NCBI GenBank assembly: GCA_038363925.1
Contig: JAQQWL010000008.1
Span: 1,860,001 to 1,924,000, forward strand
Reading direction: 5' to 3'
From: Apiospora phragmitis
Lineage: Eukaryota > Ascomycota > Sordariomycetes > Amphisphaeriales > Apiosporaceae
DNA: 64,000 nucleotides
Shown: positions 50,313 to 63,790 of the stretch, piece by piece
How the letters are laid out: the number at the start of each line of letters is the position of its first letter
How positions within the stretch are numbered: position 1 is the first letter of the stretch
Made by a program: the position numbers and the translations under genes
The notes under the pieces: generated by a model
Told to the model about the DNA's origin: nothing
Databases searched by the model: none
What the model saw: the letters and a program-made list of their open reading frames with translations, nothing else

Positions 50313-53279
50313 TTTTAATTACTTTTTTTTTACAAGTTATTACTTAAACCTTTAAATAATAGTATTATAAGAACTATATTTATACCTAGCCTTAGTAATA
50401 CTATCCGATAAGGAAAGACTCCTATCGCCACCCCTAGTACCTCTTAACGAGACCTTACTATAGACGTCGATAGTAACGATAACGACGATGAACTTATATA
50501 ATAAGCGTTAGTTAAGCGATTTAAAGAACTCGAGCAGGAGAGCGCTAATTATTAATATTATTATATTAAATTCGAGAAGGAACGTAATAAGCTCTTAATT
50601 AAAGGCACCTTAAAATAAACACCCTATAATATTAATAAATTACGTAAAGAAGTATGTTTCTTTCGTATAATTATTAATATTATTTAAACCCCTATTATAT
50701 TAAAAAAAGGTATAAAGATTAGCACGTTAACCCCTTTTAACGGGATAAGCGGAAATTTCCGAGGTTTTTTTATTTAAGTTAAAGCTTATTAACGGTTTTA
50801 TAAAAGGATATTTTAAAACGCTACCTAACGAGTTATTTACGCCGCCTCGTTTTTTAAAGGTAAGGTACTCGTTTAGTTCGAACCCTACTTAAATAAATTC
50901 GTAAAAAACGATTAGTAAGTTAAGCTATGCCGCACGGAGGTATAACGTATTTTCGAAAGTTACGACGGCTTTAAATAAGGCTTTAAATCACTCTTTCAAG
51001 ACCTCGACGAAAAGCGACAGGCGGAGAGGGAACTTAAGACCTTTAAGTAAAAAGGATTAGCCGCTTTTTATACGGCCGAGTTCTGACGTATTATAGCTTG
51101 ATTAAATTATATCGAAATTATAAAAATTATAATATATTATCGAGAATTAAAAGATAATATTAAGGACGAATTTAGCCGGCTCGATGCCCTCGATAACTTT
51201 TTTTTATATATAGAGCTTATTATTAAGATTAATACTTATATATATAAATAACGCCGCGAAAAGTAAAGCGGACCTTAGCGGTAAACTAATTAAATTTAAA
51301 CTAATACGGGGCGATTATAATAATATAACTATATATTACTTAGAAATATTACGGCGTATAGCTATTATAATAAGCTTATAGACCTCGACGTTATTAAATA
51401 TAATTAGCAAGATAAAAAGTTACGCGGTATGTGTTATAATTATTAAAAATTAGGATATTACGTTCGAAAATATTAAGTATTAAAAAAAAACTTTTAACGA
51501 GTTTTAAAAAAACGATATATTAATATTATTAAAGTAAAAAACATTTTTATAATAATTATTAAAAATAATAACGTTATTATTAAATACGGTAGCCTATTTT
51601 AAATAACTTATTATAATAATAGGTATATTTTTTATTTAACGGATAAAAAAAGTACCGGATAGTTTTTTAAAACTTTAAGAGGTAAAAAGGATTATAACCG
51701 AGGTATTATAATAATGCGAAGGGAACGACCCCTCTTTTATAACGAAAATAACGATTTAATAAATAATATTATAAACTAATTAAAGTAATTTATAAATTAT
51801 AAACGTTTAATAAATATACCTATAAACGAATGAATATACGAGACCGCTAAGTTTAAAGATTTAAAAACCGACGGATAATTAGTTATCTTTAATATTCCTT
51901 ACCCCGACTTTAAATATTTACGTTAAATACTTATTACGGCCAGGTTTAATTAAAGAATTTATAATAATTACGCCGTAAAAAACAACTTACGAATTTCTTT
52001 TATATATAAAGGATATTTTATACTTTTATAAATCTCGTGCATATATAACGCTTATATAAAACACTTCGCGGAGAAACTCGAGTACGAATAGTTTCCTTAA
52101 AGGATCAATAAATAACCTATTACGTAACTATACCTAAAATATATTATTAAAAAAATTCGAATATTAATTCCTAATGGACGACGCGTATATTTATTAATAT
52201 AAGAAAACTTACGGTAGCTACGATAATATTATTTAAAAAAACGAAATTAAAAAGAGTATTTCAAAAATTAATACTTTAAATACGCTTAAAAAAAATCGCG
52301 AGCTTATAAACGTTTAAAAAAAAACGCTTAACATTTTTAAGACATATAAATATATACCTAATAAAAAAACCCCTTTAATATATTAAAAAATTTATAAAAC
52401 ATTTATAAACTATTACGAACTTAATAAACTTTCGAATTGTTTAAAAAACTTAAATCTTAAGTATTAAAAATAACACTTCGTATGAAAAAAAGTATATAAA
52501 TACTTTTATTAATATATCAAACAACGCCCTATAAAGAACGGAAAAAATAATAGCGATAATACAAGGATCGATCGTAAGAAATTATTATTTACTTATAAGA
52601 GCAGCGTTTAAAAAATAGACGCCGCCTATTATAAAAGAACGATAATAGGCGGACTAAGACAGGTCCCTATATTAAATAACGGATGATCGAGTTATCTATA
52701 AATATATTATATTAATAATAAGTGTAAAAAAAGTTTATATTAAAGCGTTACTCGATAGCGAAATATAAAAAAACTATATTTTATTACGAATTATTAATTA
52801 CTTTAAACTCGAATAATAAGAAAAAAACGTTTTATACCGGTTTAAAACCGTTAATAAAGGATTTATAATTTATAACGATAAAGAAATATGGAAGGAAATC
52901 GCGAACTTTCTAATTAATATTAGAGAACACTATAAACGAATTACGTATAATATTACGGACGTCGTAAGATACGATATAATTTTAAAGATATCTTAATTAC
53001 GGGTAAATAATTTTAAAATTAATTAAAAAATAGGCTAACTTTAGTAAGATATATTAAGAAGAAGTTTAATTAATAAATAGCGGTCTAAGAAGCGACCCCC
53101 TAATAAACCTAAAGTCTTTAAAATATATATTATTACTAAAAAGCTTAAGCCGAACGTTACAACAACTGTACCAGAAGAGTACCGGTAATTTAAAGCCCTT
53201 TTTAGTAGGAAACTAAAGACAGGCTTACCGCCTTATATACGGTGAGATTATGAGATACCTTTTAAAAATGGGAAGGAAC

Positions 53280-55990
53280 CCTTATTTATACCTATATATA
53301 AACTTGACCAGGAGTATGAATAAGCCTTGAAGGAGTATATTACGGAAAATCTTAAAAAAGGAGTTATCCGACCATCTATATTACTAACAGGCTTCCTTAT
53401 CCTTTTTATTCTAAAAAAGAATAAGAACGGGAAACCTAAATAGCGTATATATATCGATTATTAAAAGCTTAACGAAATTATTATTAAAAACCGGTACTCC
53501 TTACTTTTAATCGGCGATTTACGAGATAGATTATTATACGTTAAAATCTTTATAATATTTGACCTTTTTAACGTATATAACCTAATCCGAATTAAAAAAG
53601 GAGAAGAGTGGAAAACCGCGTTCCGAATTAAGTACGGCTATTTCGAATATTAAGTTATGCCGTTTAGTTTAATTAATATATTAATTAATTTTTTAATTTA
53701 TAATTAATTATATCTTATAAAAATACCTCGATAAGTTCGTTATAATATACCTTAACGATATTTTTATTTATTTCGAGAATAACGAGTAGTATCGAGAATA
53801 CGTAAAGTTAATATTTTAAAAGTTATAGAACGCTAACTTATTAATTAATTTAAAAAAAACGAATTTCATTAACAATCCGTCACTTTTATAAGATATATAA
53901 TATTTCCGGGCGAAATTCGAATAAAACCTTTAAAAATTTTAATAATTAAAGAATAGCCTACGCCTATAAGCGCTATAGAAGTTAGATCTTTTTTAAAATT
54001 AATTAATTATTACCAGATTTTCGTCCCCGGATTTAATAGGATAGCAATACTTTTAATAAACTTAATAAAAAAAACGAATTATTTTAATAAATAGAGAAAA
54101 AAGATAAAGCCTTTTATAATATTAAGGAACGAATTTTTAACGAACTAATACTTCGCGTAATAAACCTGTTTAAACTTTTTAAAATTGAGACCGACGTATC
54201 GAACTATGCGATCAGAGGATAGCTGAATTAATAAAATAATAATAAAAAATTATACCTAGTTATATTTTTTTCGAAAAAACTTAACGGATTAGAATTTAAT
54301 TATTAAATTTATAATAAAAAGCTAATAACTATTATTAAAATTTATAAAAAATAAAAATATTATTTTAATAAAATAATAGAGTTAATTAAAGTTTATATCG
54401 ATTATAAAAACCTTACGACGTTTATTATTATTAAAGAATTAAATAAATAATAAGTATAATAATTTAAATTCTTATTAAGATTTAACCTTATTATTATTTA
54501 TTAAAAAAGTAATAAGAACGGTTGCGTCGACATATTAAGCCGATAACCGGACTATTAGAAGGAAGTCCTACTCGAAACGCGAATTATCTTTATTTATAAT
54601 TAAAACGGTAACTTTATACCGTTAAAATAACTAAACGTTATAAACTATGTCTAATATAATAATAATTAGGTTACTAAGTTCCGATAATTTAATTAAACCC
54701 CCGACCCCGCGAACTATTTTAGGGATCGTTTCGAAGACCGCGACGGTTTTACTTTTTACCGAGATAAGATTTATATCCTTAAGCGGTACCGCGAAAACTT
54801 TATTTAAGAATTCTATAAGTATCCTATATATAAATATTAAGGAATATTTAAAACTTAGAAACGGATTATTAAATAATTCGACTATAAAAACTTTAAACTA
54901 ACCGTGGCTAAGGTAATTAGTAAATACAACCTTTATAATAAAGCTAAAGCTACTCGATACCGACCATACGAAGAATTACGGCCGATCTTATTACTAAATA
55001 AAGTATAAAAAACTATTATACTTAATTTCGTTATTAAGCTACCCTTATTAGAAAAACCTTTAATTAAGGTTAATTATAATAATATCTTAATAATTATAAA
55101 TAAACTCACGAAATACACTTATTTCTTACCGTATAAAAAATGTAGTAATATTAACGACTTAGTATATATATTTCTTTAAATAATCGTTAACTAGTACGGG
55201 CTACTCGAAACGGTTATTTCTAATAGAGATAAACTGTTTATCGCTAAATTCTAGAAGTCGCTTATAATATAATTTAAAATTAAATATAAACTATCTACGG
55301 CTTACCACTTTTAAATAAATAAATAAACCAAGTAAATAAACTAAACCTTAAAATAATACTTACGCTATTACGTTAATTATAAATAAAATAATTAGGTATA
55401 ATTACTACTTATAACTTAATTTACTTATAACAGCGTAAATAACGAAACTACGCGTATCTCACTATTTCGAACAAACTATAAGTACGACCCGGAAATCATT
55501 AAAAAACCCTTAAAAAAAGAGCTAGTATTAATTATGACCATATAAATCAAAAAACTAAAAGAACTCTAAATTATACTATAATAAAACCTTACTTTCCTCT
55601 AATAACGAATAAAAAGATACGCCGATTAAATAAGGTTAAAAGGACTAACCTTTAAAAAAAGAGAAAAAGTCTACCTCTTATAACGAAATATTAAAATAAA
55701 ATAACGAAGTAATAAATTAGACTTTAAAAAGATAAGACTATTTAAAATTATAAAAGTTATTTTAAAAATTAACTACCAACTATCGCTATTTAAAATAATA
55801 CGGATATACCTTATATTTCATATTTTATTACTCGAGCTAGCGGCCGAGGAAAACTTAATCGATATATAATTAAAAATCGAAACAGATTAATACGAGTACG
55901 AAATCAATAGGATTATTAATAAAAAAAGGAAAGAATAAAGCTTTTAATACTTCGTTTAATAAAAAAGTTACTTATTAAAAAATAATACCT
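53280..55990 (+). pseudogene. G2 reverse transcriptase-integrase relic
   Basis: Plus-strand text: LDQEYE-x-LKEYITENLKKGVIRPS at ~53303-53375, then YIDY-x-KLNEIIIKNRYS at ~53452-53505. GEEWKTAFRIKYGYFEY follows at ~53602-53652, then VMPF, together the palm region of Gypsy RT; the YxDD region follows in degraded form. The integrase core parallels that of G1 (925-1215) at ~54905-55200. Stops replace Trp, Gln and Arg codons as expected for RIP. Confidence 0.8.
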
Positions 55991-56706
55991 AAGAACTTAA
56001 AAAACATTTAATAAATATTACTAAAAAATTACGGACGTTTAAATAATAACCTCGAAGATCGGTTTAAAAGAGAAGTTGGTTACGTTCTAATTAATAATAT
56101 TAAAACCCCTATAAACTTAAATAACTATAACGGCTTTAAACTCCCGACGCTCCTACTCCTCTAGTTCGTCTAAAGAGCGTAAACCACGCTATACTAACTT
56201 TACCCCCTAGGTACGAACTATCTCCTTCTATTTATAGAAACGAATAAGGCGGGTAACGGCCTCGTTAGTTTAGCGCTAGAGCTCTAGGAAATAGGCCTCT
56301 ACGGCGGACTCTTCCCGAAACAAGCGGTCGTACTCGCCCTGTACACGCTATAAAGAGGATAGTAAGACTCCGGTGCTATTATACGTATAGTTATCACGAG
56401 TATACTTTTTATACTTATTAACGCCTTCTATTATTATATAAGGCCACCCCTTTATAAAGTAGCGACTGTAAGGTATGACTTTAAAACTAAATTTAGAAAA
56501 GGCTTCGATAAAATCCGTACGACGAACGGTGGAAGAACGATTAAGCTTAACTCAAAATTTTTCGATACGATTATCCATAATAAGTATATATTATAACAAA
56601 AAGCGATAAAGAAGGAAGAACTTATTAATAAATTACGATAACGGACGGCTAGGGTATTTATAGAGTTAATACTTTAAGGATAAAGTAGTTAAAAGAAGGA
56701 GGATAG

Positions 56707-57433
56707 TATTATAACCCGACCTAATTATACGGCTAAAAGACCCTACCTACCGGCACGGAATTACTATGCCTAAACAAGCTACGATACTATAACTACGGAC
56801 CATACCGTTAGCTATACTAATACGAAGCTAGACCTTCCTCGATAACGAATAATAACACCACGCCTAATAATAGAACGAATATACCTATAAAATAACGGCG
56901 ATCGCTAATAAATTACGTAGCACGATAAACGCTTAAGCGAGATCACTAAATAAGCGTAAAGCGTAATTAAGCGAGATTATTAAATAGCGTAAAACGTAAT
57001 TAGGCGAGATTATTAAATAAGCGCAGAGCGTAATTAGGCGAGATTACTAAATAGCGTAAAGCGTGATTAGGCGAGATTATTAAGTAATATAAAACGTGAC
57101 TAAGCGAGATCACTAAGTAATAACGGATTAATAAAGGAAGGGCTAAATATATAACTACGAACATCCCTTATATATTTTATATAAACACTGTTTATTTTAA
57201 TAATTAATTTAAATATTAATCTTAACCTATTAATAAGGTAAATAGCCTTAACGAAACTATTATAAATACCCCTAAGCCTATACACCTTAATTACCTTCGT
57301 TCTTACGAGCTATTACTTATTATATCGATAGAAGCGACTTCTATCGCACGTTTGGATACTCTCTCGTATTGCTAATATAAACCCCAGTACGTCTTACTAG
57401 GTTTCTTTTAGAACCTAGATAGCGTTCGTTACA
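56707..57433 (+). repeat. 3' LTR of G2
   Basis: 727 bp. It has six tandem ~32-bp units at about 56938-57120, one more than the 5' LTR, which explains the 32-bp length difference. Otherwise co-linear, apart from RIP-type differences. Confidence 0.9.
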
Positions 57434-60400
57434 AGCTTCTCCTCGTACTTAGATCTCTAATAACGGTAGTGAGTTCTCGTCGATACGAAGGTATATTTCG
57501 AATATAAGTAAAATAAGTATTAGGCTGTTAAGGCTAGCCGTATTGTTTAAAGCTTTAATTATTATTTAAAGTATTGTTTCGGTATTTATATAATAACTGA
57601 AATCCTTTTATAAGATATCGAAGACTTTATGTAACGGAATATGCGCTCGTTTAACCTTATTTATTATTTAGTAAGTTTCGATAAATATTTGTTTATAAGT
57701 AATTCTTATTATTTGTACGTGGTCGCGAAACTTTTTTTAAAAGTGCGTACCGGGATCGTACGAGATATAATTAAGGGGTCTTTAGTATACGTATATTTAG
57801 TATTTATAAAGGGTATTTTAAGTATATTATGCGTTAAGCGAATATAGGAATATAGCCGCTTAGAAAGATGTATTCGAATCGATTACGTAGAGTACGTTTT
57901 ATTCGTTAATATAAATAATATTTATAATAATTTTATAATTAAAGTCGTATTTATTTTATAACGAGAGATTAAATTTTTATAATACCGGATTATATGTTTA
58001 GTATTAAGAGCAGAACTTTTAAATCTTGTTAAGAATAGTAGGGTTAATATCGTCGTAGTCGGCGTTTTTTAAGAGAGTATAGAGCTTTTTTATACGAGGG
58101 TGTTTAAAACGTTAATAGAGGTATTAGAGTTATTTTTTAATAAAATATATCGTTATTTTTATACGGCCGGTATTAAAAAACGAGTATTCTTATTTTTTAA
58201 TTATAAAAAGTATTTTATTATCTTTTTATATAATGAAATTAAAGATATTATTATAATATATTTTAAGCCGGTCGGTATTATATAATAAAAATAAAAAAAG
58301 AGTTATAATATTTAGGATATAATATTTTATTATTTTTAATAAATTCCGTATATTAATTATTTTAATCGACGAAATAGGTTTTAAATTTTTGAACTTGATT
58401 TTGACGCTTCCCGGGGTTTAATTAATTCGTACTTTTAAGATTTCTCGTATATAAGCTTTTATTTAAGGCTTTTTAATTATTAAAAACAAGGCGGCGCCGG
58501 TATTTTAATATTCTTTTTAATAAGTTTAATTATATAGGTTATTAAGGTTAAATTAGTTAGTTTATATAGTAATTTTTAAATAAATATCCTCATTAATAAG
58601 CCGGTGGTAGAACGCGGAGTTTATTAGGTAAGTAATACTTTATTATATATTTTCCGGATCGAAGTATTCGTACTCTTTTTTTATTATTTTTTAGCTCTTT
58701 TTTATTCTTTTTTTTTAATTTTAAACGAACGTTTCGTACTTATTTTAAGAAAATAGGCTTTATTTAACGTTATTACACGCTTAGAAATATTAGTTCTTTA
58801 TTTAAAACTATTTTTCGGCTAAGTGATTTATTAATTAATAGCTTTATTTATAATAAATTCGGTAGGTTCCTCGATTGAACTTCTGGTTCTTGTATAATAA
58901 TTTTGGTCGAAAAGTACCGGCGGGTCGCTAGATCCTTTTTTATCCTAGTGGTCGGCTATTATATAGTAATTTATTATTATAAGCTGGTCGGTTTCTTTTT
59001 ATACGGTTATTTATAAACCGTTTATTAATTAAATACGTATTTATAGCCGGGTTTCGATATAGTTTTTCTATTAAATATCGTTTTAATAATATTTAGTCCG
59101 CTGTAATATTTAGCGATACGCGAAAGTTTAAGAATAACGCTTTATATATTAGCTTTTAATTAATAAAGGCCGGTATAAGTTTTAAAACTTCTCGGCAAGT
59201 TTGTACGATTAAAGTATAAAAAGCGATCTTTTTTTCGAATCTTTTTTTAAAGGCTCGTTATACGAGTTAGAGCTTATTTAGTAAGATTTTTAAAACCTCG
59301 ATAAGTTATTTCTCGGCGTTTTTATTTTTTATTTATACGAAAGAGGTTATTATTTAATTCGTAAAATATTATATATAATTTATTATTATATTAAAATATA
59401 AATTTATAAAATAATATATCTCGTTTTATTTCTTTTTAAGTTTAATATAATTAAAATAGAATACCTCCGCACGGCCGGAAAGAATATTTAAGAAACTATA
59501 TAATATTAGTTTTTTAATATATCTAGCCGTCGGCATGTTCCGATAAATATCCGTACTTTATCGTAAAAGATATCTTATAGCTTGCCGGTATAATTCTTTT
59601 CCTTTTTTTACACCTTCGAAAAAGTAACGAGCTTATTTTAATCGATTTTACCGTTATAAATAGCTCGGCTTAAAAAAATATCGTATTCCGTAACGTACGC
59701 TAGACTAAATAATCGTACGGTCTAGTCCGGCGAGTACCGGAGTTAGAAAAAGAAAAGGGACGATATCTTACGACGTTTAAATACTTAGGAATCTAAGGTT
59801 GGACGTCGGGCCTAGAGTGTCCCGTAGTGTCGCGGACGATTACTCCGTACGGAAACCGGGTGTCTCTCGCTTAGGCGGCGGTTATTCGACTATTTATTCT
59901 AAGGAAGAGTATAGAATATCCTTTTTTCGGGTTTTCGAAGTCGGTTCTGCCGGTCGGTCCTATTAGTATACGGGAGCGGCTTATAGTATTAGTTATACGA
60001 GCTTGCTTTTAAAAGACCTATTTATTAATATATTAATTTCGTTTTTTTCAAAGTAATAATAAAGCTTTTTTTAAAATATACGGTTAATTTAATTAAATTA
60101 AAATTTAATTTATTCTTTAAATTTTATATTAAACGCTTTTTAAAAGAATATTTTTTTTATTTTTAATATATAATATTTTAAAAAGTATTATATAAAGTAT
60201 ATTATAAATAATTTAAGTATTATTTTTTTTAAAAAGCGAGGTTAACCTTCTTTTTCTAAACTATTAAAAAAATCCCGGTATTTTAAAAAATTTCTTTATA
60301 TATAAATAGTTTAGGGTTCAAGGTTATCGGTTTATTTAAGTTCGGTACGTTTAAGCTCGATCTCGATTCGCCGACCGTAATTAATTCTATTTTAATAAAG

Positions 60401-60683
60401 GTTATCGTTTTATAAATTATATAATAAGGTTATTTAAATATATAATTATATATAGCTTAATTAATTTCGTATATAATTCGGAACCTAGTCTCCTCTTTAT
60501 AATATATACTTAAAAAAAGGGGTTCTTCCTCGTATAATTAATTTAGTTCGGCTCTTCTTTTAAATCTCTAACGGGCGGAAATTCTCAGGGCTCCTTAATA
60601 CGGTCGCCCTTACGTCGGTAAAGGTGTAAAACCGTCTCTTTACTCTTACTAATCTATAATCGCTACGGGTAACTATTAATTAA

Positions 60684-60897
60684 TATTAAATAAGCTCTCG
60701 TACGTACGGTAATTCCGGTTTTAATCGGGGTTTAATCGTTCTTATTTTATTATTTATATTTATATCTATTTCTAATACTAGTTACGAAGGGTATCGTATA
60801 CCCCTTTTATTAAAATAGAAAAAGGGGTTCGTACGCGTAGGCACGTGGCACCCCTTTTAGAGTGATATGGAAAACCTCAGTTCCTGCTGTTTTAATA
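60684..60897 (-). repeat. Copia LTR (copia-2, right)
   Basis: 214 bp, followed by GTTAG. It is preceded by the last ~740 bp of the interior (59945-60683), which has a parallel copy at 60903-61668 belonging to copia-1. Confidence 0.88.
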
Positions 60898-61668
60898 GTT
60901 AGTTCTATCGGTCGGTCTTATTAGTATATGAGAGCGGCCGGTAATACTAAGCTTACGAGCTTAGTTTTAAAGGATCCGTTTATTAATATATCGATTTTAT
61001 ATTTTTTAAAATAATTCAAGAGCTCTTTTTAAAATATATAATTAATTTAACCGAATTAATACTCGGTTTATTCGTTAAACTCGGTAATAAACGATTTTGA
61101 AAAAGAGGTTTTTTTATTTTTAATATATAATATTTTAATAAATATTATACGAGGTATATTATAGATAGTTCGGGTATTATTTTTTCGAAAAGTACGTTTA
61201 AAAGTTCGAGTTTATAAAAAGCGAGGTTAACGTTTCTTTTTTAAATTATTAAAAAGATCCCGGTATTTTAAGAAACTTTTTCGTATATAAGTAATTCGGG
61301 ATTTAAGGTTATCGGTTTATTTAGGTTCGATATATTCGAGCTTAGTCTCGATTCGCTAATCGTAATTAATTTTATTTTAATAAAGGTTATTATTTTATAA
61401 ATCGTATAATAAAATTATTTAAATATATAATTATATATAGTTTAATTAGTTTAGCGTATAATTCGAAACCTAGTCTCCTTTTTATAATATATACTTAGGA
61501 AAAGGGGTTCCTCCTCGTACGGTTAATTTAGTTCGGCTCTTTTTTCGAATTTTTAACGGGCGGAAATTCTCGAGGCTTCTTAATACGGTCGCCTTTACAT
61601 TAATAAGGGCGTAAAACCGTTTCTTTATTTTTATTAATTTATAATTACTTTATATAATTATTAATTAA

Positions 61669-61886
61669 TATTAAATAAGCTTTCGTATATATATATAAAT
61701 AAGTTCCGGGTTTAATCTAGGTTATATTATTATATTTTATTATTTATTTTTATTTTTATTTTTAATACGAGCTACGAGGGGTATCGTATGCCCCTTTTAA
61801 TAAAATTAAAAAAGAGTTCGTGCGCGTAGGTACGTAGCACCCCTTTTTAAGTAATATAGAAAACCTTAGTTCCTGCTATTCTAATA
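61669..61886 (-). repeat. Copia LTR (copia-1, right)
   Basis: 218 bp from tattaaataagctttcg to tgctattctaata. It pairs with the LTR at 25127, which is 36.5 kb away because of the nested insertions. Confidence 0.82.
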
Positions 61887-61898
61887 AAAAGATAAATT

Positions 61899-62770
61899 CG
61901 AGATACGTACGGAGGCTACCGGGAAGCTACAACTCCTACGCGGCGCCTGTATAAAAGCGGCAGAGATTATTAATAAAGAACGTAGCGCAAGGAGGAGGAG
62001 ACAAAGGAGACCCCAAGGGGCCATCATCGAATCCCTTACGACTCTATGGCTAAGCGACGCTCAACTAACGTCAGCTAGATAATAACTAAATAATTAAACG
62101 GTTAAACAAGCGCTTAAAAAGAAATAGGAATAAAGATAGTTCCACGCCGTTACTCCTATACGAGGCCGCCGCGAACTGGCCGTAAAATCGCCGCTAAACT
62201 AGGGAGCGTGCCGTCGCTACGATAATATATTTAAGTACGAAGCTTCGGTTTTAATACAAACCCGTACTAGAAGGATAAAACTCAGGTCGTTCCTATTTAC
62301 CTGCCGTGTCCTAGGCGTCCCGACGCCGCTATATAATTACGGTAAAGGACGGGAAATAGTTAAATACCTAATTCTATATTATAGAGACTTCGAGGGGAAG
62401 ATAAGAGTAGCTAGTAAAATAGTTAGTACCTAGTCCGCTACGAACTCGTCGCGATCTAGCGACGCTTATTATAAAAAAAATACGGCGAAGGTTATCGTAA
62501 AGTAGCTTCTACGGACCGGTTAATTATCGCTATATAAATTAATAATAAAGATCGGGGAACTATTTAAACCTAAATAATCTCTTTAGGCCCTAAAGTAAAG
62601 GTTATTAGGCTAGTAAATAAGAACTAGCATAATAATATTAAGTATATAAAATAAATTTTACAATATAGGTAGCGTATATTTTTAATCCAGCTTCGGCACG
62701 GTTTATTATACGAGAAATTAAGTAAATATACCGAAGGCTTTTAGCCTACGGCGTATTATTAATAATAATA
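61899..62770 (+). mobile_element. LINE-3, 5'-truncated Tad1-like copy
   Basis: 872 bp with duplication aaaagataaatt at 61887-61898 and 62771-62782 and a (taa)n tail. It corresponds to the ORF2 C-terminus and 3' UTR of LINE-1 and LINE-2 and to the unmutated copy at 11950. RIP is partial: the first ~150 bp (61899-62050) is nearly unmutated and reads EATGKLQLL-like text, while the rest is more altered. Confidence 0.88.
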
Positions 62771-62789
62771 AAAAGATAAATTTTTTAAG

Positions 62790-63500
62790 AAAGTTAGAAA
62801 ACCGATCTCTTTTAAATAATAAGTTTTTATAAAAGTAAAAATTTTAATATTAAAGGGTTAAGTAATATATAAAAAATAAAGGGGTAAAAATAATAAATGA
62901 ATATTATTTTAATAATAAAAGAATATAAAATTATTAGTCGTATAATTATTATACGTATTTAAATCGTTTAAAGCGGTTTTTAATATAAAGATATCTTTAA
63001 GCTATTTAACGGTGATCTCGTTATTCGTTTAGTTTTTATTACTTGTATTAAATTTCTATCTTTAAAATTTATTGAGTTTTTAAGAGAATAATTACTTTTA
63101 AACTAATTTACCCTTATAAACTATTAAAGGAGGGATAGCTTTATCGAGTGCCGATATATATTTTTAATTAAGCTGTTTTTATTAAATAGAACGTAATTTC
63201 GAACTTTTTATTATAAATTTATTACTTTTTTAACTTTTTAAAATACCGTGCTTATTTATATTATACTTATCTTTAAATTTAAAATATATATAATTTAATT
63301 AAAAATTAAAACTTAATTATTTTAATTAATACTTTATTAATACGTTAAGAGTCGATTCGGCGTTACTTTTTTTGTTTAAAAACCAAGTAGCGTCGAAAAA
63401 AGGTTTTTATCTAATGTTTACCGAGTGGTTAATAGTCTTTTTTAAAGGTTAAAACCTATTAAGCTAGTTTTTTAATTTATATATATCGGTATTATATTAA
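62790..63500 (-). pseudogene. P1 DDE transposase relic
   Basis: Minus strand. YKGKLV-like text lies near 63100, then TVK-stop-LKDIFILKTALN at ~62980-63020, the region before the second catalytic Asp. The motif DGHxSH itself is degraded or deleted near 62930-62950. Next is NNIHLLFLP at ~62880-62910, then IT-stop-PFNIKIFTFIKTYYLKEIGFL at ~62795-62870, matching the (T/L)QPLD-x-x-x-F-x-P-L-K-x-x-Y block of pogo-type transposases. The remaining C-terminus should lie left of copia-1 in 24801-25121, but I could not recognise it. Confidence 0.55.
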
Positions 63501-63790
63501 AAGTTTTTTAAACTAAAGCTTAATTTATTAAATATTTTTTATATTAAAGAGAGCTTTTAATAACTTTCTTTTATTTATTATTTTAATTTAACTTTATAAA
63601 GGCGGTTAATTAGCGTAATCTTTAATATACTTTAATTTAAAGCGGCTTAACGTATTAATTTATTATTTATAACGTTAAAAATTACGATAATAATGAGATA
63701 AATTGCTTTAATATTAGTTAAGCAAATAGGTAATAAAGAAAAGTAGCGGTGAGCCATTTTGGTATTGTACAGGGGTGTCGGTTGTGGGGT

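Larger units (their letters stand above)
49618..57433 (+). mobile_element. Full-length Ty3/Gypsy chromovirus G2, RIP-mutated
   Basis: 7.8 kb. The 5' LTR is 49618-50312 (TGTTACAACCC...), the 3' LTR 56707-57433 (ends ...GTTCGTTACA), and the 5-bp duplication AGCTT is at 49613-49617 and 57434-57438. The polypurine tract aaaagaaggaggatag lies at 56691-56706. Order is gag (~50400-52000), protease, reverse transcriptase (~53300-53700), RNase H, integrase (~54900-55300) and chromodomain-like end (~55880-55990), which is the Ty3/Gypsy order. It interrupts copia-2 at a position intact in copia-1 (27740). Confidence 0.92.
47026..60897 (-). mobile_element. Ty1/Copia retrotransposon copia-2, interrupted by chromovirus G2
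   Basis: Left LTR is 47026-47239, right LTR 60684-60897, and the target duplication GTTAG lies at 47021-47025 and 60898-60902. Without G2 it is about 6.05 kb, equal to copia-1. The minus strand has the RNase H TDGSFANN block at ~48120-48150. It inserted inside copia-1, an element of its own family; the flanks on its two sides join to a sequence that matches 59940-59970 of copia-2 itself. It is somewhat less mutated than copia-1 in its left 400 bp. Confidence 0.85.
25127..61886 (-). mobile_element. Ty1/Copia retrotransposon copia-1, split by nested insertions
   Basis: Pieces are 25127-29578, 46370-47025 and 60898-61886, totalling about 6.1 kb. Left LTR is 25127-25338, right LTR 61669-61886; coding sense is minus. 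The first two pieces join exactly at a 13-bp duplication (aagatttctaaaa, 29566-29578 and 46370-46382) made by LINE-1. The last two join at GTTAG made by copia-2. The joined order matches copia-2 throughout. On the minus strand at ~26150-26235 it reads IFTDGSFANNED, the RNase H active-site block of fungal Copia elements. Flanks are aaaac and aaaag (4 of 5 bases match). All frames are destroyed by RIP. Confidence 0.8.

Noticed and set aside
59945..61886. Apparent ~950-bp tandem duplication (interior plus LTR)
   Set aside because: Better explained as the ends of two different Copia elements, one nested in the other, given the GTTAG duplication.
23000..63700. A mitochondrial insertion or centromere as explanation for the AT-rich block
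   Set aside because: Recognisable transposon proteins, LTRs and target duplications account for nearly all of it; CpA/TpG loss indicates RIP. Centromere identity cannot be excluded from sequence, but nothing specific supports it.
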